From the NCBI RefSeq assembly GCF_020544405.1, contig NZ_CP065410.1:310001-374000 (forward strand): 64,000 bases of DNA, in the 5' to 3' direction. The notes under the pieces are model-generated. The model did no database searches. It was given only the letters and a program-made list of their open reading frames with translations, and had not been told where the DNA came from. Positions 26,392 to 33,814 of this stretch are shown here, one piece after another (within the stretch, counting starts at the first letter, position 1; each line of letters opens with the position of its first letter). The DNA is from Pseudomonas sp. IAC-BECa141 (GTDB taxonomy: Bacteria > Pseudomonadota > Gammaproteobacteria > Pseudomonadales > Pseudomonadaceae). Both the position numbers and the translations under genes were made by a program.

Positions 26392-26403
26392 GTGAGCGGC
26401 GGA

Positions 26404-26670
26404 TTACGGATCTGGACTCAACACTTTGACCGCATCATCGACCAGCGCCTTGCTCAACTCCTGCAAATATTGCGAGGCGCAGGCGTGGAGTTCCGGGTCG
26501 TTGGCGGCAGAAGTATCCGAGGTGAGCAGTTTGGAAATATGAAGCAGATGCGAGGCGTGGGAGAGGGCGGTAACGACCGGGACGCCGGGGTTGGTGCGGA
26601 AGAGTGCGTGGTTGGACTGGAAGGAGAAATGGGTGAGGCCGAGGGTTTTCAGATCGTGGGGGTTGGTCAT
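26404..26670 (-). CDS. DUF3077-family small protein
   Basis: An 88-residue protein with the motif LFRTNPGVPVVTALSHASHLLHISKLLT, which I recognise as the DUF3077 core found in many Pseudomonas paralogues. It has no signal peptide and is predicted helical. AGGTGA precedes the start. A 19-codon leader frame ends 4 bp before the start and a long structured leader precedes that, so expression is probably controlled after transcription starts. The function of the family is unknown to me. Confidence 0.7.
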   Translation of the reverse strand: MTNPHDLKTLGLTHFSFQSNHALFRTNPGVPVVTALSHASHLLHISKLLTSDTSAANDPELHACASQYLQELSKALVDDAVKVLSPDP

Positions 26671-26674
26671 GGCT

Positions 26675-26734
26675 TCACCTACCGTTGGCTGGTTGGTGGA
26701 AGGGGCAGACTCTGGACGGATCGATGCTAATCAT
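26675..26734 (-). CDS. Candidate 19-residue leader peptide before the DUF3077 gene
   Basis: ATG at 26734 has GGGAG eight bases before it, at good distance. The frame runs 19 codons (MISIDPSRVCPFHQPANGR) to TGA at 26677-26675, four bases before the DUF3077 start. It is out of frame with that gene. Its stop codon is part of the next gene's AGGTGA ribosome binding site, which would couple translation of the two. Too short to be certain. Confidence 0.4.
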   Translation of the reverse strand: MISIDPSRVCPFHQPANGR

Positions 26735-26739
26735 TTGTG

Positions 26740-26940
26740 AAACTCCCTGTATCAAATGAGCGCTACCACTTCGTTCTCAGGCGAAAGGGTGGCAGCTATG
26801 CGCAGGCTGAGAAACCGGAGATACAGGAACCCGGCAGACCCGAAGGTCTCCCACGCACAGCCGCCATTGCACGGAAATGCAGGCACAAAAAAACGCCGGC
26901 AAACGTGGGTCGGGGCGCTGGTGCGCCTGCATCTTACGCG
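26740..26940 (-). ncRNA. Structured 5' leader of the DUF3077 gene
   Basis: Several complementarities lie in series on the minus-strand transcript. An 11-bp stem with one G-T pair joins 26922-26932 and 26877-26887, and its loop holds a T7 tract (26886-26892). A hairpin AGACC-CGAA-GGTCT lies at 26837-26850. A stem of 7 pairs in 8 joins 26762-26769 and 26789-26796. No supported gene occupies this region. From memory, similar leaders precede other DUF3077 and DUF6124 genes in Pseudomonas. The T-run after a GC-rich block could act as an attenuator. Confidence 0.45.
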
Positions 26941-27198
26941 GGTTCTCAGGCCCGGTCGCTGAATTGGCAGCGACGGGATTGACGGTAGCTTGAGGGAGGG
27001 GGAGAGCGCAATCGTGGCCAGGTGGTGGCGGGGAGGCCGACATAATCGCATGCAACACTTATGTTGCATGGGTAACAAATATGTTGCACGGTCGCTCTGC
27101 CGAAATAGCGCGTGATGCGCATAAGCGACATCGAGTTTCAGCGATGCAGCTAGGCCACAAGGGTGAGACTGAGTTTGTACCCCATGAGAGGAAACGTG
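26941..27198. other. Divergent regulatory region between the DUF3077 leader and hicB
   Basis: 258 bp with no supported gene. It holds the two operator-like palindromes for the HicB gene at 27051-27088. The rest is ordinary leader DNA for both sides. A short plus-strand frame starting at 27081 overlaps hicB out of frame and shows no convincing HicA motif. Confidence 0.55.
27051..27088 (+). promoter_or_regulatory. Paired operators for HicB autoregulation
   Basis: Site I (27051-27068) is a perfect palindrome TGCAACA-CTTA-TGTTGCA with 7-bp arms. Site II (27071-27088) keeps the right arm TGTTGCA and matches the left arm at 5 of 7 positions. Their centres are 20 bp apart, two helical turns, which places them on the same face of DNA. 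They lie 111-148 bp before the hicB start. Antitoxins of this kind commonly repress their own promoters through such sites. Confidence 0.55.
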
Positions 27199-27624
27199 AT
27201 GTTCGAATATGCGTTGGAAGTCCACCAGGAGCCGGGCAGTGTCTGGTTGTCCTGCGCAGAAATTCCAGAGATGCTCGCCGCTGGCGACACCCTCGAGGAA
27301 GCACTCGACGGCGCCATAGATGCAATGGAAACAGCCTTATCGATCTACGTTGATGATCGCCGGTTGATTCCGACAGGTGATGCGGGAGAGCAGGAAAGTG
27401 ACGCGGTATTGCGTCTGCCTGCACTGACTGCTGCGAAGGTTGGGCTCTGGAATACGCTTCTGGAGTCTGGGGTCAGCAAAGCTGAACTGGCACGACGCTT
27501 GGGTGTACAACGACCCCAGGTAGATCGATTAGTCGATTTCCTGCATCACTCCAAGATCGAGAATGTCGAGCGTGCATTGCAGCAGCTTGGGCGCCGGATT
27601 TTGCTCTCGGTTGAGGCTGCGTAG
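27199..27624 (+). CDS. hicB: HicB-family antitoxin-like protein with helix-turn-helix
   Basis: A 141-residue protein. The N-terminal half is the HicB partial RNase-H-like fold (FEYALEVHQEPGSVWLSCAEIPEMLAAG ... ALDGAIDAMETAL). The C-terminal half (about 75-135) is a helix-turn-helix with SKAELARRLGVQRPQVDRLVDF. HicB normally neutralises the HicA mRNA interferase and binds DNA to repress the pair. No HicA gene is recognisable on either side, so it is an orphan or its partner is divergent. ATG 27199 follows GAGAGGA; an upstream TTG/ATG at 27163 is less likely. Confidence 0.85.
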   Translation: MFEYALEVHQEPGSVWLSCAEIPEMLAAGDTLEEALDGAIDAMETALSIYVDDRRLIPTGDAGEQESDAVLRLPALTAAKVGLWNTLLESGVSKAELARRLGVQRPQVDRLVDFLHHSKIENVERALQQLGRRILLSVEAA

Positions 27625-27632
27625 GATTGGAG

Positions 27633-27669
27633 AAAAGCCCCCGACAGCGATTGCTGTCGGAGGCTTTTC
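27633..27669 (+). terminator. Intrinsic terminator of hicB
   Basis: A long stem (AAAAGCC, one mismatch, CCGACAGC with its complement) around a GATT loop, 9 bp past the stop, ends in CTTTTC. Confidence 0.8.
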
Positions 27670-27703
27670 ATTTGGCGCGGAAAACCCAAACCCCAGAAAC
27701 AAC

Positions 27704-27732
27704 AAAGCCCCTGCATTTCTGCAGGGGCTTTG
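27704..27732 (-). terminator. Terminator of tRNA-Thr
   Basis: A perfect 11-bp stem, AAGCCCCTGCA/TGCAGGGGCTT, has a TTTC loop and is followed on the minus strand by TTGTTGTTT. It lies 8 bp past the 3' end of the tRNA. It can also stop plus-strand transcripts. Confidence 0.7.
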
Positions 27733-27739
27733 TTTTGTA

Positions 27740-27815
<76 letters not shown>

Positions 27816-27827
27816 GTGTGGGCGACG

Positions 27828-27855
27828 ATTATAGCGACTCGGGTGCTTCTGTAAA
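27828..27855 (-). promoter_or_regulatory. Promoter of tRNA-Thr
   Basis: On the minus strand TTTACA (27855-27850) and a perfect TATAAT (27833-27828) are 16 bp apart, about 13 bp before the mature tRNA 5' end. Confidence 0.75.
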
Positions 27856-27891
27856 CCCCTGAATTCAGACTATTTTTGCGCCCTCTTCGAA

Positions 27892-28707
27892 TCACGCCCG
27901 GCGCAGGACGTTGCGCAGTTTTTGTACAGCGCGCCAGGCGCGGCTGTTTTGCATGGCTCGCAGTTCGGCTTCGGCTTGTTCGGCGCGTTGCAGGGCGGTT
28001 TCCAGTGCCGGGTTTACCGGGTGGGCGAGGTTGTGGCCTTTGCACAGCTGGAAGTTGTCGAGGTTGCACGGTGGCAGGTCGAACGCGGGTTTGAGGTTGA
28101 TGTGTTCGTTGGCGAGGAAGAAGCTGTTGAGGCCGTCGAACAGGACGTTGGTGTAGCCGGCGTCGGTCACCAGGTGTTCCCAGGTGTGGTCGCGCTCCCA
28201 TGGGGTTTCGATGAGGATGATCCATGGGCGGAATCGACTGAAGTCCATGCCGCGCAGGACGGTTTCTTCGTGGCCTTCGACGTCGATTTTCAGGAAGTGG
28301 ATCGGCCGCTCGGCGGCGTGTTCTTCGCAGATCGAAGTCAGTGTGCGTGCGTTGACGGTGAGGCTTTGCACGTTCATGCCGAGGTTTTTGCGCTCTTGCG
28401 CAACGACCGGGTCAGCGGTGGACAGGCCAGTGTCGGGAATACCGAAAAAGGTCAGTTCGCCCGGCTGGTCGCTGGCCACGCATTGCAGCGTGGTGTCGCG
28501 GGGGCGATGCTGGCGGAGTGCGTCGTAGTAGTTCTGCATCGGTTCGACATTGATGCCCTGCCAGCCACGATCGTAAAAGGCCTTGGTGACCGAGTCGTGG
28601 ATCGGGTCATTGGCGCCGACGTCGATATAAAAACCGTTTTCAAAATATTGCAGGGCGCGCCAAAGGCGAACGTCCTCGAAATTCTGTGCGTAAGAAATGA
28701 ACGTCAC
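27892..28707 (-). CDS. FkbM-family methyltransferase
   Basis: A 271-residue SAM-dependent methyltransferase. SAM-binding motif I is FYIDVGANDPIHDSVT, and the FkbM signature is FLKIDVEGHEETVLRGMDF followed by RPWIILIE. The C-terminal 40 residues form a charged helix (LQRAEQAEAELRAMQ) ending in SRAWRAVQKLRNVLRR, a tail often seen on surface-glycan enzymes. It probably O-methylates a sugar in a polysaccharide or glycolipid. No glycan cluster is adjacent, so its target is unknown. Confidence 0.88.
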   Translation of the reverse strand: MTFISYAQNFEDVRLWRALQYFENGFYIDVGANDPIHDSVTKAFYDRGWQGINVEPMQNYYDALRQHRPRDTTLQCVASDQPGELTFFGIPDTGLSTADPVVAQERKNLGMNVQSLTVNARTLTSICEEHAAERPIHFLKIDVEGHEETVLRGMDFSRFRPWIILIETPWERDHTWEHLVTDAGYTNVLFDGLNSFFLANEHINLKPAFDLPPCNLDNFQLCKGHNLAHPVNPALETALQRAEQAEAELRAMQNSRAWRAVQKLRNVLRRA

Positions 28708-29052
28708 GGTCGCTTCCTGTCGGTCAGATTTTTTCTTGTTCGGGCGTGCGCTACCTGCACGGCGTAGGTCTGTATAACAAGGGCGGTGGGCAGGCGCAAT
28801 TGCCGGTTGCCGGCGTCCGCGATTCGGCGGTTATGTCCTTTTATTCGAAGGCTTATGCACAACAGGCTTTGTAGAGAACGCGCTTAGGCAGGTTTTTGTG
28901 AGCGGGTTCTCATTTGAGTTGCAAATCCCTGTTTTGCCGGTTTTTTCTTTTCGTGAACAAAAAATGACCAAGGCTGTTAATGGCCTGAAACAGCCGTGGA
29001 TATTGGATCCACGACAATTCCATCAACAGAGTTATCCACAGGCTGTGAAGGA
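28708..29052. other. Gene-free stretch with DnaA-box consensus sites
   Basis: 345 bp with no supported gene, AT-rich around 28905-28985. It contains TTATGCACA (28852-28860) and TTATCCACA (29032-29040), both matching the DnaA box TTATNCACA. A third, inverted site (TGTGGATAA, 29281-29289) lies in the next gene. Hairpins GGCTGTT/AACAGCC (28972-28995) and GTGGAT/ATCCAC (28995-29011) lie between them. Confidence 0.5.
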
Positions 29053-30252
29053 TTAATCGCGTTCTGCCAGCAACAGGAAATTGCGCGGTGTGAGCGGCGC
29101 CTCGCAGAAGGTGCCGAGACGTACGACGTATCCTTGTTCGGTGAGGAAAAGTGCCCGATCCAGATTCAGCCAAAGCTCCAGCGGCCGTCGGAACAGTCCG
29201 CGCAGCAATTCCAGGTTGCGAACTTCGGCCAATCGCTGCCAACCAGCGGCTTCCAGTGCTACCCAATCTGGCGCGCCAACTGTGGATAACTCTTTCAACG
29301 CTGCCAGATCGCGGCAGTAATCGGCGAACGGTTTGTCCAGCCAGGCGCTCGGCAGGGACGGCGTCGGCAAGTATTCGTCGACGCCACGCACTTGCCGTTG
29401 CAATAGATCAAAGGCCAGTCGGCGGGCCATGGAGGCGTCACGCTGACGTCGGACGCGGGCACCAGCCGTGACGGTTTCGCTCATAGGCAGGGACAGATCT
29501 TCCAGCGAGAGCTGCAGGGCTGATCGCGAACCGGCGCAAGATAGCGCCTGATACTCCGTGCGACTGATCCGGTTGTAGCAACACGGTGCGATGGCCAATT
29601 GTCGGCAACCAGCCGCCGAAGCCAGTTGCATCAGCCGCACGTGCAAGTCACCGCATGCGTGCAGAGCGACGGGCGTGTGCTCGGCGCTCAGCAACAATGC
29701 GGTGTTCGCCGCAAGCACATCCTGCTCGACATGCAGCGCATGCAAATGATGACGCTGACTCAATGCCTGACCGCTGGCGACCAGCGCCGGGTCATATTCC
29801 AGGCATGTGAGTTGCTGACCAGCACCGAGCAGACGCCTGCCCAAGTGGCCTTTGCCCGAACACCAATCCAGCCAGTGCTTCGGTTGCGCGGCAAACGACA
29901 AGCGACTGGCGAACGCCTCGATCTGCTGCCATTTGCGCCCCGGCACATCGATATTCAGGCGATGTCCGGCGGCTTCCAGCGTATGCGCAGGCAAATCACC
30001 CACCGAACCCAGCTCAAGCGACAACGTTGCCAATGAAGCAAACGGCTCCGGCGAATCTATAAGTTCGGCAGGTTGGTTGTGGGCGTTTTCCGCATCTTCC
30101 AGCGATCGCCTGCGTAGCCACGAGGCCAGTTCCGGGTAGGACGCTTCCCAAGGCAGTTGCAGATGAGTGAACGGGCGGGGCTTCCACAGCGCCTGATGCG
30201 CTGTGAGAAATGTATCCAGTGCCGTGAAACGGGCGAGCAGATCCTCGCCCAT
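29053..30252 (-). CDS. Methyltransferase-domain protein (Methyltransf_32 type)
   Basis: A 399-residue protein. The methyltransferase core begins at WLDWCSGKGHLGRRLL (SAM motif I), followed by VALHACGDLHVRLM and APCCYNRIS, a trio typical of the GSTCD/TRM44-like Methyltransf_32 family. The substrate is unknown; RNA is likely given relatives. ATG 30252 was chosen because longer starts would overlap the permease gene; it lies 17 bp past that gene's stop, so it is probably the last gene of the ABC transporter operon. The link to amino acid uptake is unclear. Confidence 0.78.
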   Translation of the reverse strand: MGEDLLARFTALDTFLTAHQALWKPRPFTHLQLPWEASYPELASWLRRRSLEDAENAHNQPAELIDSPEPFASLATLSLELGSVGDLPAHTLEAAGHRLNIDVPGRKWQQIEAFASRLSFAAQPKHWLDWCSGKGHLGRRLLGAGQQLTCLEYDPALVASGQALSQRHHLHALHVEQDVLAANTALLLSAEHTPVALHACGDLHVRLMQLASAAGCRQLAIAPCCYNRISRTEYQALSCAGSRSALQLSLEDLSLPMSETVTAGARVRRQRDASMARRLAFDLLQRQVRGVDEYLPTPSLPSAWLDKPFADYCRDLAALKELSTVGAPDWVALEAAGWQRLAEVRNLELLRGLFRRPLELWLNLDRALFLTEQGYVVRLGTFCEAPLTPRNFLLLAERD

Positions 30253-30268
30253 CAGCACGTCAGAAGAA

Positions 30269-30958
30269 TCAGCGCCCCTGGCACGCATCGACGCGCAGCC
30301 AGCGTTCAAGCAGCTTGAAGCCGCGAACCAGCACGTAGGCCATCACCAGGTAGAACACACCGGCAGCGAAGAAGATCTCCACCGGCAAGTAAGTGCGGGC
30401 AATGATCGTGCGCGCCATGCCGGTCAGTTCCAGCAGAGTCACGGTGCTGGCCAGGGCGCTGGCCTTGAGCATCAGGATTACTTCGTTGCTGTAGGCCGGC
30501 AGACCGATGCGCGCGGCACGCGGCAGGATGATGTAGAACAGTGCTTTCGGCCGTGACATGCCCAGTGCCCGTGCCGCTTCGATCTCGCCCGGCGGAATCG
30601 CCTGGATCGCGCCGCGCAGGATCTCGGCGATGTACGCTGCGGTGTGCAGGGTCATGGTCGCAGTGGCGCACCAGAACGGGTCGCGCAGGTATGGCCACAT
30701 CGAGCTGTTACGCACCGCATCGAACTGCGCCAGGCCGTAGTAGACCAGGAACAGTTGAACCAGCAACGGCGTGCCACGGAAAAAGAAGATGTAGGCGTAG
30801 GGCAAAGCGCGCACGTACCACAGCTTCGAAGAACGGGCGATACCCAGCGGAATTGCCAGCAGCAAACCGGCGATCACGGCGATGGCCACCAGTTCCAGGG
30901 TCAGCGTCGCGCCCTGGGCCAGTTTCGGCAGCCATTTGATGATGACTTCCCAATTCAT
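30269..30958 (-). CDS. Basic amino acid ABC transporter permease (HisM/ArtM type)
   Basis: A 229-residue inner-membrane permease with five predicted helices. The EAA coupling loop is EIEAARALGMSRPKALFYIILPRAAR, which docks to the ATPase. The start was set at 30958 (MNWEVIIKWL) and overlaps the stop of the HisQ-like gene by 4 bp. It forms a heterodimer with HisQ-type permeases in polar amino acid transporters of the HisJQMP/AotJQMP group. Histidine, arginine, lysine or ornithine is the expected cargo. Confidence 0.9.
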   Translation of the reverse strand: MNWEVIIKWLPKLAQGATLTLELVAIAVIAGLLLAIPLGIARSSKLWYVRALPYAYIFFFRGTPLLVQLFLVYYGLAQFDAVRNSSMWPYLRDPFWCATATMTLHTAAYIAEILRGAIQAIPPGEIEAARALGMSRPKALFYIILPRAARIGLPAYSNEVILMLKASALASTVTLLELTGMARTIIARTYLPVEIFFAAGVFYLVMAYVLVRGFKLLERWLRVDACQGR

Positions 30959-31650
30959 TGAGCGCTCCTCGCGAAGCCGCGTGCGGCGCGTTTTTCCAGC
31001 AGATGCATGCCGATCATCGCCAGCACGGTCAGGCACAGGTACATGAGCGCCGCCACCATATAAAAGGTGAATGGCTGCTTGGACACGGTCACGCCGATCT
31101 GCGCGTGACGCATGATTTCTTCCAGGCCAATGACCGACACCAGCGCGGTGTCCTTCATCAGGATCATGAAAAGGTTACCCAGGCCGGGCAGGGCGATGCG
31201 CCACATCTGCGGCATGATCAATTTGGTGAAGATCCGCCATTTCGACAGGCCCAGGGCCACGCCGGCCTCACGGTGGCCTTTGGGAATGGCGAGGATCGCG
31301 CCACGAAACACCTCTGTGGCGTAGGCGCCGAAGCACAGGCCCAGCGCAATGACGCCGGCGGCAAAGGCGCTGAGTTCCAGTTCGGGATTGCCGAGGAACT
31401 CACCGAGCGCGCGCATCGCGTTGACCGTACCGAAGTAGATCAACAGCACCCAGAGCAATTCCGGGACACCGCGCACCAGGGTCGAATAGGTTCCGCCAAG
31501 CCACTGCAACGGCTTGTACGGGGAAGTCTTGGCCAAGGCGCCGAGCAGACCGAGCACCAGCCCCAGGCACAGGGCCGAGAGTGCCAGTTTGACGGTCATC
31601 AGCGCACCGGCGAAGAGCGCCGGGCCGAATCCGTGGAGGTCGATAATCAT
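30955..31650 (-). CDS. Basic amino acid ABC transporter permease (HisQ type)
   Basis: A 231-residue permease starting MIIDLHGFGPALFAGALMTV, with five helices and the coupling loop HREAGVALGLSKWRIFTKLIMPQMWR. It pairs with the overlapping HisM-type gene. It lies 78 bp after the binding-protein gene on the same strand. The order ATPase-binding protein-HisQ-HisM matches lysine/arginine/ornithine/histidine transporters of Pseudomonas. Confidence 0.9.
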   Translation of the reverse strand: MIIDLHGFGPALFAGALMTVKLALSALCLGLVLGLLGALAKTSPYKPLQWLGGTYSTLVRGVPELLWVLLIYFGTVNAMRALGEFLGNPELELSAFAAGVIALGLCFGAYATEVFRGAILAIPKGHREAGVALGLSKWRIFTKLIMPQMWRIALPGLGNLFMILMKDTALVSVIGLEEIMRHAQIGVTVSKQPFTFYMVAALMYLCLTVLAMIGMHLLEKRAARGFARSAQ

Positions 31651-31728
31651 GGATTTCTTTTCAAATCGCGGCAGGCAAGGCCGGGGATCGGCGCCGCCAT
31701 GTGACGGTGCCGATCCGGCAGGTCAGGA

Positions 31729-32475
31729 TCAGTAGATGCTGAACGGGAAGTACTTGTCGTTGATCTTCTTGTAGGTACCGTCGGCGACGATTTCCTTCAG
31801 TGCAGCGTTCAGCTTCTCGCGGATCGGGTCGCCTTTGCGTACAGCGATACCGATCTTGTCGCTTTCTTCCACCGGGTCGCCTTTGAATTCGTAGGCTTTG
31901 CCAGCGTCGCTTTTCAGCCATTCGTAGTTGACGTATTTGTCGGCGAGGATGCCGTCCAGACGACCGGAAGTCAGGTCGAGGTAGGCGTTTTCCTGGGTGT
32001 CGTAGAGTTTCACTTCGACGCCCGGCATGTTGTCTTCCATGTACGTACCGGCGAGGGTCGCGCGTTGGGCACCGATCACTTTGCCTTTCAGGGAGTCCTT
32101 GTCGGTCTTGAACTCTTTATCCTTCGGCGCGATGAATTGCAGCTTGTTGGAGTAGTACGGGTCGGTGAAGTCCACCGCTTGCTTGCGCTCGTCGGTGATC
32201 GACATCGAGGAAATCAGGAAGTCGAACTTCTTGGCGTTCAGGGCCGGGATGATGCCGTCCCAGTCCGAGGTGACTACGGAGCATTCAACTTTCATCTTGG
32301 CGCACAGGGCGTCGCCGATGTCTTTATCGAAGCCGACGACGTTGCCGCTGGCGTCTTTGTTGTTGAACGGCGGGTAAGCCGCTTCGATGCCCATCTTCAG
32401 GGTCTCGGCCATGGCACCGGCGCTGAACGCGAGAGTGACGGCGGCGGCCAGGAAGACCTTTTTGTAGTTCTGCAT
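31729..32475 (-). CDS. Periplasmic basic amino acid-binding protein
   Basis: A 248-residue binding protein with a signal peptide (MQNYKKVFLAAAVTLAFSAGAMA). The mature start ETLKMGIEAAYPPFNNKDASG and the segments DFLISSMSITDERKQAVDFTDPY and GAQRATLAGTY are typical of the HisJ/ArgT/AotJ family, in which Asp and aromatic residues hold the cationic side chain. GGAGC lies 8 bases before ATG 32475. It delivers the amino acid to the neighbouring permeases. Confidence 0.92.
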   Translation of the reverse strand: MQNYKKVFLAAAVTLAFSAGAMAETLKMGIEAAYPPFNNKDASGNVVGFDKDIGDALCAKMKVECSVVTSDWDGIIPALNAKKFDFLISSMSITDERKQAVDFTDPYYSNKLQFIAPKDKEFKTDKDSLKGKVIGAQRATLAGTYMEDNMPGVEVKLYDTQENAYLDLTSGRLDGILADKYVNYEWLKSDAGKAYEFKGDPVEESDKIGIAVRKGDPIREKLNAALKEIVADGTYKKINDKYFPFSIY

Positions 32476-32488
32476 GCGGGTAGCTCCG

Positions 32489-33262
32489 TTAGCGGTTGCT
32501 GGACATGAATTGTTTGCAGCGCGCCGAAAGCGGGTTCTCGAACACCTGCTGTGGCGATCCTTGCTCTTCGACCAGGCCCTGGTGGAGGAACACCACTTCG
32601 CTGGAGACCTGACGGGCGAATCCCATTTCATGGGTCACGAGCAGCATGGTGCGGCCTTCTTCGGCCAGTGCGCGGATGACATTAAGTACTTCCTGGACCA
32701 TTTCCGGGTCAAGGGCGGAGGTGGGTTCGTCGAACAGGATCACCTTTGGCTGCATCGCCAGTGTGCGGGCAATCGCCGCGCGCTGTTGCTGGCCGCCGGA
32801 CAGTTGCGCCGGGTAGGCGTGGCGCTTGTCGGCGATGCCGACCTTGGCCAGCAGCGCTTCGGCGACTTCGATGGCTTCGGCCTTGCTCTGGCCGAGCACG
32901 CGGCGCGGGGCTTCGATGATGTTGTCGAGCACGCTCATGTGCGGCCATAGATTAAAGTTTTGAAATACAAAACCAATCTCGGAGCGCAGGCGATTGATCT
33001 GTTTGCCGTCGGCGGCAACCAGTTCGCCATTCTTGGCGGCCTTGAGCTTGAGTTCTTCGCCAGCGACCAGGATCTGGCCCTGGTGCGGGTTTTCCAACAG
33101 GTTGATGCAACGCAGGAACGTGGACTTGCCGGAACCGGAGGAACCGAGGATCGAGATCACATCGCCGTCGCGGGCGGTCAGCGAGATGCCTTTGAGCACC
33201 TCAAGCTGTCCGTAGCGTTTGTGCAAGTTGCGGATTTCAAGCGCGGGCGTGGCCTCAGCCAT
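32489..33262 (-). CDS. Basic amino acid ABC transporter ATPase (HisP type)
   Basis: A 257-residue ATPase. Walker A is GSSGSGKST, the Q-loop is in FVFQNFNLWPHM, the signature is LSGGQQQR, Walker B is VILFDEPTSALDPE, and the H-loop is VTHEMGFA. The family-specific insertion LKLKAAKNGELVAADGKQINRLR is present, as in HisP. It is the first gene of the operon, 13 bp before the binding-protein gene, and powers uptake through the HisQM-type channel. Confidence 0.93.
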   Translation of the reverse strand: MAEATPALEIRNLHKRYGQLEVLKGISLTARDGDVISILGSSGSGKSTFLRCINLLENPHQGQILVAGEELKLKAAKNGELVAADGKQINRLRSEIGFVFQNFNLWPHMSVLDNIIEAPRRVLGQSKAEAIEVAEALLAKVGIADKRHAYPAQLSGGQQQRAAIARTLAMQPKVILFDEPTSALDPEMVQEVLNVIRALAEEGRTMLLVTHEMGFARQVSSEVVFLHQGLVEEQGSPQQVFENPLSARCKQFMSSNR

Positions 33263-33814
33263 GTGCGTTCCTCATATATGTTGCGCTCCTGCTGTTGGTT
33301 GGCCTTCCTGGCGAGGCGGCCAAGCTAGCATAGCGTTTCAATGGCAGCCAACAGCGCTACGAGCGGTAAACGGATGGCGTGTGGCAGGTTGTCGCATCGG
33401 CGCAGCAGACTGTCGCCCCATCAACAACCGAACGGGTGTTTGAACGTGGATTCCCGTGGGTGTCGCGTAAAAAAAGGCGCGATGTTGCCACCTTTGGCGG
33501 GGTGTTGGAAGCGCTAACCGGCCGAACGTTCCTCATTCGCCCTTTTATTGTGCATCCCGTACTTTTTCAGTGTGTTTCTGGTGCGCTGATTCGTTTGAAA
33601 AGTGGGTCGCAGGGTAACGCTTTGGCGAAAGGCCATTATTCTCAATGACTTGCGATGACTGTCCGGTCGCGCTGAAAACCGCAGGCCAGAAGACTTTGAA
33701 ACATTTTGGCGCAATTATTGCGTGCAGAATTCGGAACGCCCCGTTGGATTCTTTTTACGAGAAGGAACGCCAGACGGGCCGGACGCCATCGCTTTCCTCG
33801 CAAAGGTAGTTTCA
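33263..33814. other. Divergent region between the ABC operon and the permease gene
   Basis: 552 bp with no supported coding frame. The left part must hold the ABC operon promoter, but no clear sigma-70 pair was seen. The right part holds a sigma-54-like site at 33706-33721. Nothing else stands out. Confidence 0.5.
33706..33721 (+). promoter_or_regulatory. Sigma-54-like promoter for the gabP-type permease
   Basis: TTGGCGCAATTATTGC has GG and GC separated by exactly 10 bases and keeps the TTGC of the -12 element, 94 bp before the permease start. Nitrogen control through NtrC would fit an amino acid permease. The same bases form a palindrome, CGCAAT-T-ATTGCG (33710-33722), so an operator is possible instead. 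Confidence 0.4.

Noticed and set aside
27163..27198. Longer start for HicB
   Set aside because: The added residues MRLSLYPMRGNV do not fit the family, while ATG 27199 has a good GAGAGGA site at proper distance.
27081..27353. HicA toxin partner upstream of hicB
   Set aside because: The short plus-strand frame has no HicA core (no GSHHHF-like active site), lacks a ribosome binding site and runs out of frame across hicB.
28852..29289. Chromosome origin
   Set aside because: There are DnaA-box matches but only three, with no dnaA, dnaN, rpmH or gidA nearby and no dense box array.
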